Shown: positions 1 through 7,379, numbered from the stretch's first letter. The stretch: 9,141 bases of DNA from an uncultured Collinsella sp. (GCA_902494605.1 CABUUG010000071.1:1-9141), one strand, 5' to 3'. Program-made: numbers and translations. Notes: generated by a model not told the origin, from the letters alone.

Positions 1-2821
1 CATCCTGCACATCGGATCGCAAGAGGTTGAGCACCTTGTACACGCCCTCGCCCATATCCCCGACGAAGAGTACCTGCTTGAACACATCAGGATAATCGCG
101 CAGATAGGTCACATAGCCCCTAAGCTTTGCTAGCGTGTCACTGAGGAAATCTCCGTGCGGGTCGACGATCGACGGTTTGACTGTCCCGTCACCGTCCTTC
201 ACGAAAAAGAGGAAGTCCGGATGCAGGGCCTTACGCCCCACCGAAGACATGTACGGGATCGAGAACGCCTTGGCAGACATGCTGCCCGACGGATTGCGAT
301 AGAAGGCAACCGTGCGGCTCTTCGCCAATTCGTTCTTAACGATAAAGTCTTCGACCGGGTTCAGGTCGAGCGGGCAGAGGCCGTCCTCTTTCTGCACGAT
401 ATGGCGTGGATACTTGGCGAAGTTGTCCGACGTGCTGGTGGATGTGGGCCACTCTATCTTTGTGAGGCGTTTGCCCTCGGTTTCACGGGCCAGCTCGTCG
501 TAGCGCTGCTTCGCGGCATCGTTGAGGTAATCGTAATCGCCAGATCCATCGACCTTATCGAAGTATCCCTTTCGGCATTGAGCCGCCCAGCCCTCGAGCG
601 CATCAACGATGGCCTGCGTGCGCACCGCTGCGGCAAGGCGCAGGTCGCACTCGGGACGCCCAAGCTCCTTGAAGTTGACGCGACGATACTCATTCGCAAA
701 CTCCTTAGTGAAATGTATGTCGGCGTCGCGGGCGGCCTTCTTGAGGCCTTCGGCGTCCGTGCGGGCTTCTTCCTGCTCCCGCTTTTCGGATTCGTTAAGC
801 TTATCGAGCGTGATCTTGACGGTCTCGGCAAATTCAACGTCGTAACGGGCATCACGGTACTCGTCCTCGTTGGCGACGATGAAGCCCTTGAGCTTCTGGA
901 CAAACTGCTTGTTCACATCCGCCGCGGCGTTGGTGTCGAGGCCGGTCTCGACGAGCAGGGTCGCCGTCTTGAGCAGGCTCTGGAACTCGTTGCGGGCCTT
1001 CTTGGGGATACGCTGCACGGGAATTGAGGCAAAGGCAGCACGGATCCCCTCCCATTCCTCGCGCGTGAAGGACTGCTCGCGCCTGGTGGGTGGCTTGGGC
1101 TTGGCCATGGGGATGGGCTTCGCGATAGGCGTCGGCCGGACCGGCTCGGGATGCATGCCCTCCGGTTCGGCAGGCGCATCGACGCCTTCACCGGCAGCAT
1201 CAACAAGGAAAGACGGCTCCTCTTCCGAATCCGTGCCGCCGCTGGCCCGGATGACAGAGGCGAGGAACGGCTGGGCGCCCTGCATGTCCAGGGGCTCTTG
1301 GGCCGCAAGGCCCTCCAACGTCGGTTGGTAGCCAGGTTGCGTCCGACGGGCGACCTCGACAGCCTTCTTGTTCTCCTCGTATGCCCTAAGCTCTTGCTGG
1401 TACTCCTCATTGGACTTTGGCTCGGCAGCCGTGATGGTCACCGGGTTGAGGACGATGTTCTGCTTGCCGATGGAGCTCTCGCCCATGTCGTCCTTGCGGC
1501 CCATGAGGTAGTCGACCACGTCCTGTGTGCTCTCCGGGTTGAACTGAGGCAGGTAGCATGCGACGGAGTTCAAAAGGTCATCGGACTCGATGCGCCGCGC
1601 AAGCGGGGTTCGCACCATGCGACCCACGAGCTGCGCGATATAGGTCGAGTCCGAGCGCCTGCGTTGCGAGAAGATGACCTCCGCTCGCGGGCAGTCCCAT
1701 CCGTTTGAAACGGCCTCCTTGGCGAAGAGCACGCGGATACGTGAGGTATCCTGCACGAACTCGGGCTCGACATAGGGAATGAGGTATTTTCCCGCCGCGA
1801 TGTCCCTATGCTCACCGAAGACGTTTGCGAACGACATCGCCTCGGAAAGGCCGGGGACCAGGCCCATAATCTGGTCGCACATCTCAGTCAAAGCCGAGTT
1901 GCTCACGTTGTCCGCGGCTTGGACGAGCAGCAGCGGGTTGACGGGGCTCTCTCCTTCGCGGGCGCAGTACTCGCTCCACTCTTGACAAGCGAGAGCGTAG
2001 CGTTCGCACGCCATGGTGAGGTACTGATGCTCGACGGGGTCGTCCTTCTCGGGCACACGCAGCTCGATAATATCCTTGAGCAGACCCGATTCTTGAACCT
2101 CGCGAGGGGTCACAGCGACCTTTGGCATACGCACGCGATCGGCGCGCTGGTCCATAGCCGCCTCGAACCTCTGCGGCGTGGCGGAGACACCAACGACGAC
2201 GGGCATCGCTGCACGACCATCCAGACCATCAATTAGGTTGGCGTAAATCGTCGCGGTGCCGCGCTCGCTCGAGGCATTGGCCCCCAGACCGCGATGGGCC
2301 TCGTCTATGAACAGATAGAGGTTACGCTCCGGGTCCCTGATAGTGCGGTCAAGGATATCCCAGAACACGCGGCCGGAGTTGGCCTCACCACCCTTGGTGA
2401 GCAGGCCATTCTTGCTAAGCAGGTCCTTGCTGAGGAAATAGACATGGCGCGGTTCGAGAATGTCGTGCGCGGCTCCGAAGTCGTTGGTAATCGTGACCAG
2501 ATGGCGCCTGTCAAGGATGCTGTCTGCAAGCTTGTCCGCCACGTTGGAGAAACGCACACTCGTCTGCTCGTTCAGGCTCGGGGAATCCGAGAGCCAAAGA
2601 ACAACGGCATTCTCGTCGGGTATAAGGCCCAGATCATCGTCTCCGAAGAAGAGTGCTTCAATCGTCGCCGCGCACATGACCGTCTTGCCCGAGCCCGTGG
2701 GAGATGCGAGGCACACCGAAGACAGTTCGCCGTCCTGCTCATAGCGTCGGCGCATCGACTGCAACTTGTTTGCCAGGGTCGCGACTGCCCCGGCTTGGAA
2801 ATCCTTAAGTTCGACTCTCAT
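1..2821 (-). CDS. res: Type III restriction enzyme Res subunit (DEAH helicase plus nuclease), 3' end outside window
   Basis: ATP-dependent restriction subunit that should act with the Mod protein encoded just upstream, translocating on and cutting DNA lacking the Mod methyl mark. About 940 residues are visible and no stop codon is reached, so the C-terminus lies beyond the left edge. An SF2 helicase core is clear: FQ at residues 8-9, Walker A SPTGSGKT (GSGKT 43-47), DEAH at 173-176, SAT at 213-215 and motif VI QLVGRMVR at 397-404. A Pro/Lys-rich linker (about 555-580) leads to a C-terminal region with PD at 868-869 and VDPHG at 886-890, which fits a PD-(D/E)xK-like nuclease but lacks an obvious ExK. 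The ATG at 2821 lies 2 bases after the mod stop, with GAGG about 5 bases upstream inside the end of mod, so translation is probably coupled. The assignment as Res comes from motif order and context. A general DEAD/DEAH helicase would be the fallback name. Confidence 0.9.
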   Translation of the reverse strand, partial: MRVELKDFQAGAVATLANKLQSMRRRYEQDGELSSVCLASPTGSGKTVMCAATIEALFFGDDDLGLIPDENAVVLWLSDSPSLNEQTSVRFSNVADKLADSILDRRHLVTITNDFGAAHDILEPRHVYFLSKDLLSKNGLLTKGGEANSGRVFWDILDRTIRDPERNLYLFIDEAHRGLGANASSERGTATIYANLIDGLDGRAAMPVVVGVSATPQRFEAAMDQRADRVRMPKVAVTPREVQESGLLKDIIELRVPEKDDPVEHQYLTMACERYALACQEWSEYCAREGESPVNPLLLVQAADNVSNSALTEMCDQIMGLVPGLSEAMSFANVFGEHRDIAAGKYLIPYVEPEFVQDTSRIRVLFAKEAVSNGWDCPRAEVIFSQRRRSDSTYIAQLVGRMVRTPLARRIESDDLLNSVACYLPQFNPESTQDVVDYLMGRKDDMGESSIGKQNIVLNPVTITAAEPKSNEEYQQELRAYEENKKAVEVARRTQPGYQPTLEGLAAQEPLDMQGAQPFLASVIRASGGTDSEEEPSFLVDAAGEGVDAPAEPEGMHPEPVRPTPIAKPIPMAKPKPPTRREQSFTREEWEGIRAAFASIPVQRIPKKARNEFQSLLKTATLLVETGLDTNAAADVNKQFVQKLKGFIVANEDEYRDARYDVEFAETVKITLDKLNESEKREQEEARTDAEGLKKAARDADIHFTKEFANEYRRVNFKELGRPECDLRLAAAVRTQAIVDALEGWAAQCRKGYFDKVDGSGDYDYLNDAAKQRYDELARETEGKRLTKIEWPTSTSTSDNFAKYPRHIVQKEDGLCPLDLNPVEDFIVKNELAKSRTVAFYRNPSGSMSAKAFSIPYMSSVGRKALHPDFLFFVKDGDGTVKPSIVDPHGDFLSDTLAKLRGYVTYLRDYPDVFKQVLFVGDMGEGVYKVLNLLRSDVQD

Positions 2822-2823
2822 GT

Positions 2824-4974
2824 TTACCTCACCGCATCCTCGGCGGCAATCTTGAATGATTGCAGATAGTTCTCGTAAAGCCGGACCACGTCGAGTCCAG
2901 GGAGCTGGGCCTTGACCCCAGCGAAGCGCGCCGTATCATCGGTGATTACAAACGCGCAGGCAACCTCGGGGCGGCCCTTAAGCGCCTTGACGAAATCTCC
3001 GACAGCGGCGAAGTCGAAGAGCACGGCATAGGCGTCGGAGATGGCGTAGCCCGGTTCCTCATGCTCGATGACGCGTCCGCGAGCGCCGGCGCGCAGCCAC
3101 AACAAAGGTGCAATCTCCTCAAACGCTTCACCAAGCTCAACGGCATCGGGGTCCTCGTAGGTGAGGTCGAAGAAGACCGCGTTCTCCTCGAACCCGTCGG
3201 CCATGGGGAACTCGTCCGTAAATTTATAGTCTCCCTTGATGGGATCACCCGCAGACGTCTTGCCCGTGATGGCTGCCATGACGCGCGGCTTGGTAACGTA
3301 CTGGCAGATACCCAGGGCCTCCCACTCAGGATCGCCTTGGCGAAGCCCGCGCTTGGCCAGTTTCTTTGCCTCGTCCTCGGAGACCTCGTTGTTCGTAACG
3401 CTGATGGAGCGTCTATGCCCACCGTCCTGATGGTTCAGGCGCATGACGGCATGCGCCGTGGTGCCCGATCCTGAGAAGAAATCGACCACAAGGGCGTTGG
3501 GCTTGTTGGCGATGAAAAGACGAATTGAATCTTCAACCGCATATAAGGACTTTGGATATGGGAACCTTCTGCCCGGAAGAAGGGCGCCAATAACAAGCGA
3601 CCCGTACGTTTCGGCATTATGGCTTTCCCTATTCCAGACCTTTTTTGGTATAACACCTTTTGCTGATTTATATTTACCAATTACCGAGCCGTCGGAATTG
3701 CGGCCAATAATACTGATATCGCCCTTCTCAATGGCTTTTACGGTGCCTTCTGCAAGGTATTTAATCGTTATCGATTTCACTCCCTTACGCTTAGAGACAG
3801 AAGCCCTTATATAACCGTATTTGAGATCTCGCCTTGCAGTCTCAGGCGTAATACCCCAAATGCCTTCTTCGCCATTAGGCCGAAGCGGCCAGACAGCATA
3901 AGTTCCGACAGGGCAGGGCACACTTGACCTGTCGACGTCATCGGGAATGGGGTCGCCAATAGATATGATCTTGTCTGCTTCGTCAATAAAAATAGGGTAG
4001 AACTGGTTGGCGCGCGCACCTCGACGTGCGGTTGGTTCGCGTCTACGCAACCCAAGCCAATCGACATCTTTTCCGATTTTATCTGCAGCGTTTTTCCTAT
4101 CATCAAGCATATTGCCGTTAGCAAGCTGTACCTTTGAATTCCCAATACGAACAAAATACAAGTACTCCTCAACGCGCGAGAATTGCCCAAAACGCGCGAC
4201 ACCTTTGGCGCTAATTACAGAAGTAACCATTTCTATTGAGGAGTCTGGAAATAGCGACTCCAGCAGCAATCCCAGCCTCAGATACTCCTTCTCATCGATC
4301 GTGACGATGAGCACGGAGTCGTTGGGGTTGAGCAGCTGCTTGGCGAGCTTGAGGCGTCGCTCCATGAAGGCCAGCCACTTGGAGTGGCGATAGGCGTCGG
4401 AGCCGTCGACGTAATCGTTGTTGTATTTCCAGTCGCGGGCGCCAGTGTTATACGGGGGGTCAATATATATGCAATCGACCTTACCTGCATAGGCAAAGGC
4501 CAAAGTTTCGAGGGCATGGTAGTTCTCGCCATTGATGACCACTTGATAGGGCTTGTCGCCGCCGCACTCGACGCGCCCCGTCTCCTTTAGGCCGGTATAA
4601 ATCGGCTGGTCGTATTCAGCAACCGCCACGACGTCGTCGACAGCGGCAGAGCAAGGTTCGCATTCGTTTTCATCGTATGAGAGCGACCGATATGGCTCTA
4701 AATCAGCAACCCCCCCCCGCAGGGTTTTTACCAACCATAGCAGCTGGGAGCTGGAATCCTCTTTTTTGCCACGCTCAGGAAGCGCCTGCACGACATCGCC
4801 CGCCATGATGGGCTTGCCATAAAGGCGCAGTCGTTCCGGACGGTTGTGTTCGAACACAAGTCCAAACTGGCGCTGCGCCGCAAAGGCGCGAATGTCGGCG
4901 GCAAGCTGACGGTCACCCAGTTTAACCGCACGATCAACGAGGTTTTGGACGACGGTCTGTGCTGTTTGAGACAT
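2824..4974 (-). CDS. mod: Type III restriction-modification DNA adenine methyltransferase (Mod), phase-variable candidate
   Basis: Predicted N6-adenine DNA methyltransferase that transfers methyl from S-adenosylmethionine and gives the Type III complex its target specificity. 716 residues. Motif IV DPPYNTG is at about 172-178 and the SAM-binding motif FSGSGTT at about 500-506. This order (IV before I) is the beta class typical of Type III Mod proteins. INGENYHALETL, just before DPPY, fits the motif X region. The segment between the two motifs should hold the target recognition domain, and the last 200 residues probably contact Res. The ATG at 4974 is preferred over the in-frame GTG at 5007 because GGGGGAGAAGTA precedes it as a ribosome-binding site and the RHH stop overlaps it (TAATG). 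A run of nine G (4710-4718) encodes R86-G-G-V89. Eight or ten G would stop translation after about 90 residues, before any catalytic motif. GC content falls in the middle of the gene. Confidence 0.94.
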   Translation of the reverse strand: MSQTAQTVVQNLVDRAVKLGDRQLAADIRAFAAQRQFGLVFEHNRPERLRLYGKPIMAGDVVQALPERGKKEDSSSQLLWLVKTLRGGVADLEPYRSLSYDENECEPCSAAVDDVVAVAEYDQPIYTGLKETGRVECGGDKPYQVVINGENYHALETLAFAYAGKVDCIYIDPPYNTGARDWKYNNDYVDGSDAYRHSKWLAFMERRLKLAKQLLNPNDSVLIVTIDEKEYLRLGLLLESLFPDSSIEMVTSVISAKGVARFGQFSRVEEYLYFVRIGNSKVQLANGNMLDDRKNAADKIGKDVDWLGLRRREPTARRGARANQFYPIFIDEADKIISIGDPIPDDVDRSSVPCPVGTYAVWPLRPNGEEGIWGITPETARRDLKYGYIRASVSKRKGVKSITIKYLAEGTVKAIEKGDISIIGRNSDGSVIGKYKSAKGVIPKKVWNRESHNAETYGSLVIGALLPGRRFPYPKSLYAVEDSIRLFIANKPNALVVDFFSGSGTTAHAVMRLNHQDGGHRRSISVTNNEVSEDEAKKLAKRGLRQGDPEWEALGICQYVTKPRVMAAITGKTSAGDPIKGDYKFTDEFPMADGFEENAVFFDLTYEDPDAVELGEAFEEIAPLLWLRAGARGRVIEHEEPGYAISDAYAVLFDFAAVGDFVKALKGRPEVACAFVITDDTARFAGVKAQLPGLDVVRLYENYLQSFKIAAEDAVR
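3480..4260 (-). other. Low-GC central segment of mod, probable target recognition domain
   Basis: The middle of mod, roughly between the DPPY and FSGSGTT motifs, is visibly richer in A and T. Hand counts over 60-base rows give about 40% GC at 3661-3720, 43% at 3721-3780 and 40% at 4081-4140. The gene's flanks give 65% at 3001-3060 and 62% at 4321-4380. In Type III Mod proteins this part holds the target recognition domain, which is often exchanged by recombination. The edges given here are approximate. Confidence 0.6.
4710..4718 (-). repeat. Poly-G(9) homopolymer tract inside mod (poly-C on the + strand)
   Basis: Nine consecutive G on the coding strand, read as CGG GGG GGG GTT. The present length keeps mod open. 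Loss of one G gives TTG CTG ATT TAG directly after the tract, and gain of one G gives GGT TGC TGA, so both shifted frames stop almost at once. Slipped-strand changes in such tracts switch Type III mod genes on and off in several other bacteria (for example poly-G in Helicobacter pylori modH). That the tract varies here is an inference. One sequence cannot show it, and homopolymer length errors are possible. Confidence 0.85.
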
Positions 4975-5141
4975 TACTTCTCCCCCTTGCACTTCTCGTC
5001 GATCCACTCGCGCAGAACTTTGGCAACGGTCTTATCTTGACGCGCTGCGTACGACTTAAGAGCCCGCTTGTCCTCGCGGGTTATCGAGAGCGTGAACTTG
5101 TCCAGCTCCTTCGCGTTCTCCTTGAATTGCGCTTCGGGCAT
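4974..5141 (-). CDS. Ribbon-helix-helix (Arc/MetJ-type) small DNA-binding protein, first gene of the R-M operon
   Basis: 55-residue protein. A short strand (FTLSI, about 16-20) is followed by a helix (REDKRALKSYAARQ, about 22-35) and, after DKTVAK, a second helix (VLREWIDEK, about 42-50). This is the layout of a ribbon-helix-helix fold, which binds DNA as a dimer with the strands in the major groove. The ATG follows a strong ribosome-binding site (AGGAGG, 5 bases upstream). The stop TAA overlaps the mod ATG by one base, so the two genes should be translated together. A palindrome of repeated TACGTA boxes lies 30 bases upstream of the start. From this I infer that the protein is an autorepressor setting the level of the restriction-modification operon. 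An antitoxin-like protein is possible, but no toxin-sized gene is adjacent. Confidence 0.82.
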   Translation of the reverse strand: MPEAQFKENAKELDKFTLSITREDKRALKSYAARQDKTVAKVLREWIDEKCKGEK

Positions 5142-5170
5142 GCGGGCCTCCTTTGTTCAGTTGTATTGAT

Positions 5171-5199
5171 TTTATACGTAATTACGTAATTACGTATAA
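5171..5199 (-). promoter_or_regulatory. Candidate promoter of the RHH-mod-res operon
   Basis: On the minus strand TATAAA (5176 down to 5171) matches five of six bases of the -10 consensus. It is preceded 17 bases earlier by a poor -35 (TTATAC, 5199-5194). Transcription would start near 5164, leaving a leader of about 23 bases before the RHH start. The promoter lies within the palindrome, so bound repressor would block polymerase. The weak -35 keeps confidence moderate. Confidence 0.45.
5172..5199. promoter_or_regulatory. Perfect 28-bp palindrome with three TACGTA boxes, probable RHH operator
   Basis: Every base pairs with its mirror position. The boxes TACGTA are at 5175-5180, 5183-5188 and 5191-5196, each a palindrome in itself, separated by AT and flanked by TTA and TAA. 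The strict 8-bp period is that of the MetJ operator (tandem 8-bp met boxes), and MetJ is also a ribbon-helix-helix protein. Its place just upstream of the RHH gene makes it a likely autoregulatory site. Confidence 0.75.
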
Positions 5200-5576
5200 G
5201 AAACAGCAGAGAGGCATCTGCTGCTAGGCGTTTACCTATTTGAGAGGCGCTTTTTTGCCTAAAAGGTTGAGCGTTGACGGAATAATCCAAAACACAAGCT
5301 AAAAGGTCGTTTTTAGACCCCGTGAGTACGCGACATTCGACCCTCAAAAGGTCGTGAGTACAATCTGAGTACCAAGTCACGCGGCCTTTCGACAACGACA
5401 ACGATTGGCTGGTCAGCATCAATTCGCTAAAGATTGATAGAGCGGTTTGACGAATTGGAACTGAGCCGAAATCGTACCAGCAAACAATCATGCCAGCTAA
5501 ACAGCTTAAGAGGTGCATCGGTCGGCTTGTAGGTGCCACGTACACGGGAGCGGACAGCAACCCATAGCAGACAAAT
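5200..5576. other. Gene-free stretch upstream of the R-M operon with short direct repeats and small dyads
   Basis: I find no convincing coding region here. AAAAGGTCGT occurs at 5301-5310 and 5346-5355, with a shorter AAAAGGT at 5261-5267. CGTGAGTAC occurs at 5321-5329 and 5353-5361, with TGAGTAC again at 5366-5372. Small dyads include CAGCAGA/TCTGCTG (5204-5210 and 5217-5223), CGACC/GGTCG (5338-5342 and 5350-5354) and CAATTCG/CGAATTG (5420-5426 and 5451-5457). The stretch may hold an interspersed intergenic repeat or the scar of the event that placed the restriction-modification operon beside guaA. Neither can be shown from this window. Confidence 0.4.
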
Positions 5577-5610
5577 AAAAAACGAGGGAGGCCGTTTTCG
5601 ACCTCCCTCG
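5577..5610 (-). terminator. Intrinsic terminator of guaA
   Basis: The 9-bp arms CGAGGGAGG (5583-5591) and CCTCCCTCG (5602-5610) form a hairpin whose inner part can add two more pairs around a TTTT loop. Read on the minus strand, the hairpin is followed directly by TTTTTT and then ATTTG. It begins 14 bases after the guaA stop, so it fits that gene exactly and separates it from the restriction-modification operon downstream. Confidence 0.9.
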
Positions 5611-5624
5611 CAAAGGGCTATTTA

Positions 5625-7223
5625 CTATTCCCACTCAATCGTCGCAGGCGGCTTGGAAGTGATGTCGTAGCACACGCGGTTGGCGCCGGGGACCTCGGCA
5701 ACAATGCGGCCGGAGATGCGGGCCAGCACGTCGTAGGGCAGCTTGGCCCAGTCGGCGGTCATGGCATCGCTGGACTCGACGGCACGCAGGATGATCGGGC
5801 GCTGATAGGTGCGCTCGTCGCCCATAACGCCGACGGACTTGATATCGGGCAGGACCGCAAAGTACTGCCAGCAGCTGTGCTCGGAGTTGCGCTCGCCGGT
5901 CTGCTCAAACAGACGCTGGTTGTAGGCGTCGAGCTCCTCGCGCACGATAGCATCGGCGTTCTTGAGGATCTCGAGCTTCTCCTTATCGACCGCACCGATG
6001 ATGCGGATGGCCAGACCCGGACCCGGGAAAGGCTGGCGGAACACGATGTGGCCCGGCAGGCCCAGTGCCAGACCAAGCGCGCGGACCTCGTCCTTAAAGA
6101 AGTGGTCGAGCGGCTCGATAAGGTCGAAGTGCACGCCCTCGGGGAACGGGATCAGGTTGTGATGGCTCTTGATGGTGGCCGTCTTACCGCCCGTCTTGCG
6201 AGCGCCGGACTCGATGATGTCGGGGTAGATGGTGCCCTGAGCCAGGTACTTGACCGGCTTGCCATCGGTCTCGAGCTGCTGCGCCACGGCGAAGAACTCT
6301 TTCCAGAACTGCGTACCGATGATGCGGCGCTTCTCCTCGGGCTCGGTCACGCCGGCCAGAAGCTCGGCATAACGGTCCTCGGCGTGGACGTGGATAAAGT
6401 CGACGTCAAACTGCTTGGTGAAGACCTCCTCCACCTGCTCGGGCTCACCCTTGCGCAGCAGGCCGTGGTTGATGAACACGCAGGTCATCTGCTTGCCCAC
6501 GGCGCGGGCGCCCAGGGCGGCCACGACGGAGGAGTCGACGCCACCGGACAGGGCCAGAATCACGCGGTCGTCGCCGACCTTCTCGCGGAACTCGGCCGTC
6601 ATGGTCTCGACCAGGTTGTCCATGCTCCAGTTGGGTTCCAGGCCGCAGATCTCAAACAGGAAATTGCTCAGCAACTGCTGACCGTACTCGGAGTGCTTGA
6701 CCTCGGGGTGGAACTGCGTGGTGAAAATCTTGCGCTCGACGCACTCCATGGCGGCAACCGGGCACACGTCGGTGCTGGCGGTAACGGTAAAGCCCTCGGG
6801 CACCTCGGAAACGGCGTCGCGATGGCTCATCCACACGGTCTGCTCCATGGGCGTGGAGTTAAAGAGCTTGGCGCCGGCCGTGCGCGTGATGGTGGCGCGG
6901 CCGTACTCGCCCACCTCGGAGTGGCCGACCTTGCCGCCGAGCGTCACGGCCGTGATCTGATGGCCGTAGCAGAAGCCCAGGACGGGAAGGCCCAGGTCAA
7001 AGATGGCAGGATCGATAGACGGAGCGTCCTCGGCGTACACGGAGGCCGGGCCGCCAGAAAGGATGAGCGCGGAGGCGTTCATATCGCGAATCTCGTCGGC
7101 CGAGATGTCGCAGGGGACAATCTCGGAATACACGTTGAGGTCGCGGACGCGACGGGCAATGAGCTGACCGTACTGCGCACCAAAGTCGAGTACGAGGACC
7201 TTTGCGGAAGCCTTTTGATCCAT
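5625..7223 (-). CDS. guaA: GMP synthase, glutamine-hydrolysing
   Basis: Cytoplasmic enzyme that converts XMP, ATP and glutamine to GMP in the last step of guanine nucleotide synthesis. 532 residues, against 525 in E. coli. The N-terminal class I glutamine amidotransferase domain shows FGAQYGQLIARR (14-25), the nucleophile C85 in GFCYGHQ and the partner residues H172 and E174 in TQFHPE. The ATP pyrophosphatase domain carries the PP-loop SGGVDSS (226-232). The C-terminal dimerisation and XMP-binding part ends in KPPATIEWE, the usual end of this family. The ATG at 7223 is chosen because the family alignment begins there and GAGGGGG lies about 6 bases upstream. A longer in-frame reading from 7349 would cross the promoter region. 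All key residues are present, and nothing suggests decay. A terminator follows the stop. Confidence 0.98.
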   Translation of the reverse strand: MDQKASAKVLVLDFGAQYGQLIARRVRDLNVYSEIVPCDISADEIRDMNASALILSGGPASVYAEDAPSIDPAIFDLGLPVLGFCYGHQITAVTLGGKVGHSEVGEYGRATITRTAGAKLFNSTPMEQTVWMSHRDAVSEVPEGFTVTASTDVCPVAAMECVERKIFTTQFHPEVKHSEYGQQLLSNFLFEICGLEPNWSMDNLVETMTAEFREKVGDDRVILALSGGVDSSVVAALGARAVGKQMTCVFINHGLLRKGEPEQVEEVFTKQFDVDFIHVHAEDRYAELLAGVTEPEEKRRIIGTQFWKEFFAVAQQLETDGKPVKYLAQGTIYPDIIESGARKTGGKTATIKSHHNLIPFPEGVHFDLIEPLDHFFKDEVRALGLALGLPGHIVFRQPFPGPGLAIRIIGAVDKEKLEILKNADAIVREELDAYNQRLFEQTGERNSEHSCWQYFAVLPDIKSVGVMGDERTYQRPIILRAVESSDAMTADWAKLPYDVLARISGRIVAEVPGANRVCYDITSKPPATIEWE

Positions 7224-7286
7224 GGTTTCCCCCTCTTGTTGGCGGGGAGCCGGTGCCCACCCGCGTGAATGAACAAAAATAACTTT

Positions 7287-7306
7287 CATAGTGTACACGT
7301 TATATG
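7287..7306 (-). promoter_or_regulatory. Candidate -10 region of guaA with a GTGTACAC palindrome
   Basis: On the minus strand TATAAC (7304-7299) matches five of six bases of the -10 consensus, about 76 bases before the guaA start. The 8-bp palindrome GTGTACAC (7291-7298) follows it directly, near the expected transcription start. No good -35 is visible at 16-18 bases, so this is a weak call. I see no purine riboswitch in the leader. Confidence 0.3.
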
Positions 7307-7379
7307 GGGTTTCTCGTCCCTCACAGCCATCAGCGCACGGCAAACGCACGACCTGGGCCCCTATTTGAAGACAATTGAA

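Noticed and set aside
155..1027. Open frame of 290 codons on the + strand opposite res
   Set aside because: Antisense shadow of the Res coding frame, which carries continuous helicase and nuclease sequence. No domain and no good ribosome-binding site.
4454..4459. Run of six C on the coding strand at DPPY as a second slippage tract
   Set aside because: Six bases is short for frequent slippage, and the run is explained by the conserved Asp-Pro-Pro codons.
4974..5007. GTG at 5007 as the mod start, adding 11 residues
   Set aside because: The ATG at 4974 has a strong ribosome-binding site and the one-base overlap typical of coupled genes. The extra residues would be encoded inside the RHH gene.
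5204..5223. CAGCAGA/TCTGCTG hairpin as a terminator
   Set aside because: Seven-pair stem with no T-run on either strand, and no gene ends next to it. Kept only as a small dyad in the intergenic entry.
5081..5560. 159-codon frame on the minus strand upstream of the R-M operon
   Set aside because: It overlaps the RHH gene in another frame and reads through the 28-bp palindrome and the repeat-bearing intergenic stretch. No family resemblance.
5877..7268. Open frame of 463 codons on the + strand opposite guaA
   Set aside because: It lies wholly antisense to a gene with full GuaA motifs. Long open frames opposite GC-rich genes are expected from codon bias, and its protein (rich in Leu, Gly, Val, His) shows no recognisable domain.
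7224..7349. Longer N-terminus for guaA
   Set aside because: The extra 42 residues do not belong to the GuaA fold and would cover the promoter region. A good ribosome-binding site precedes 7223.
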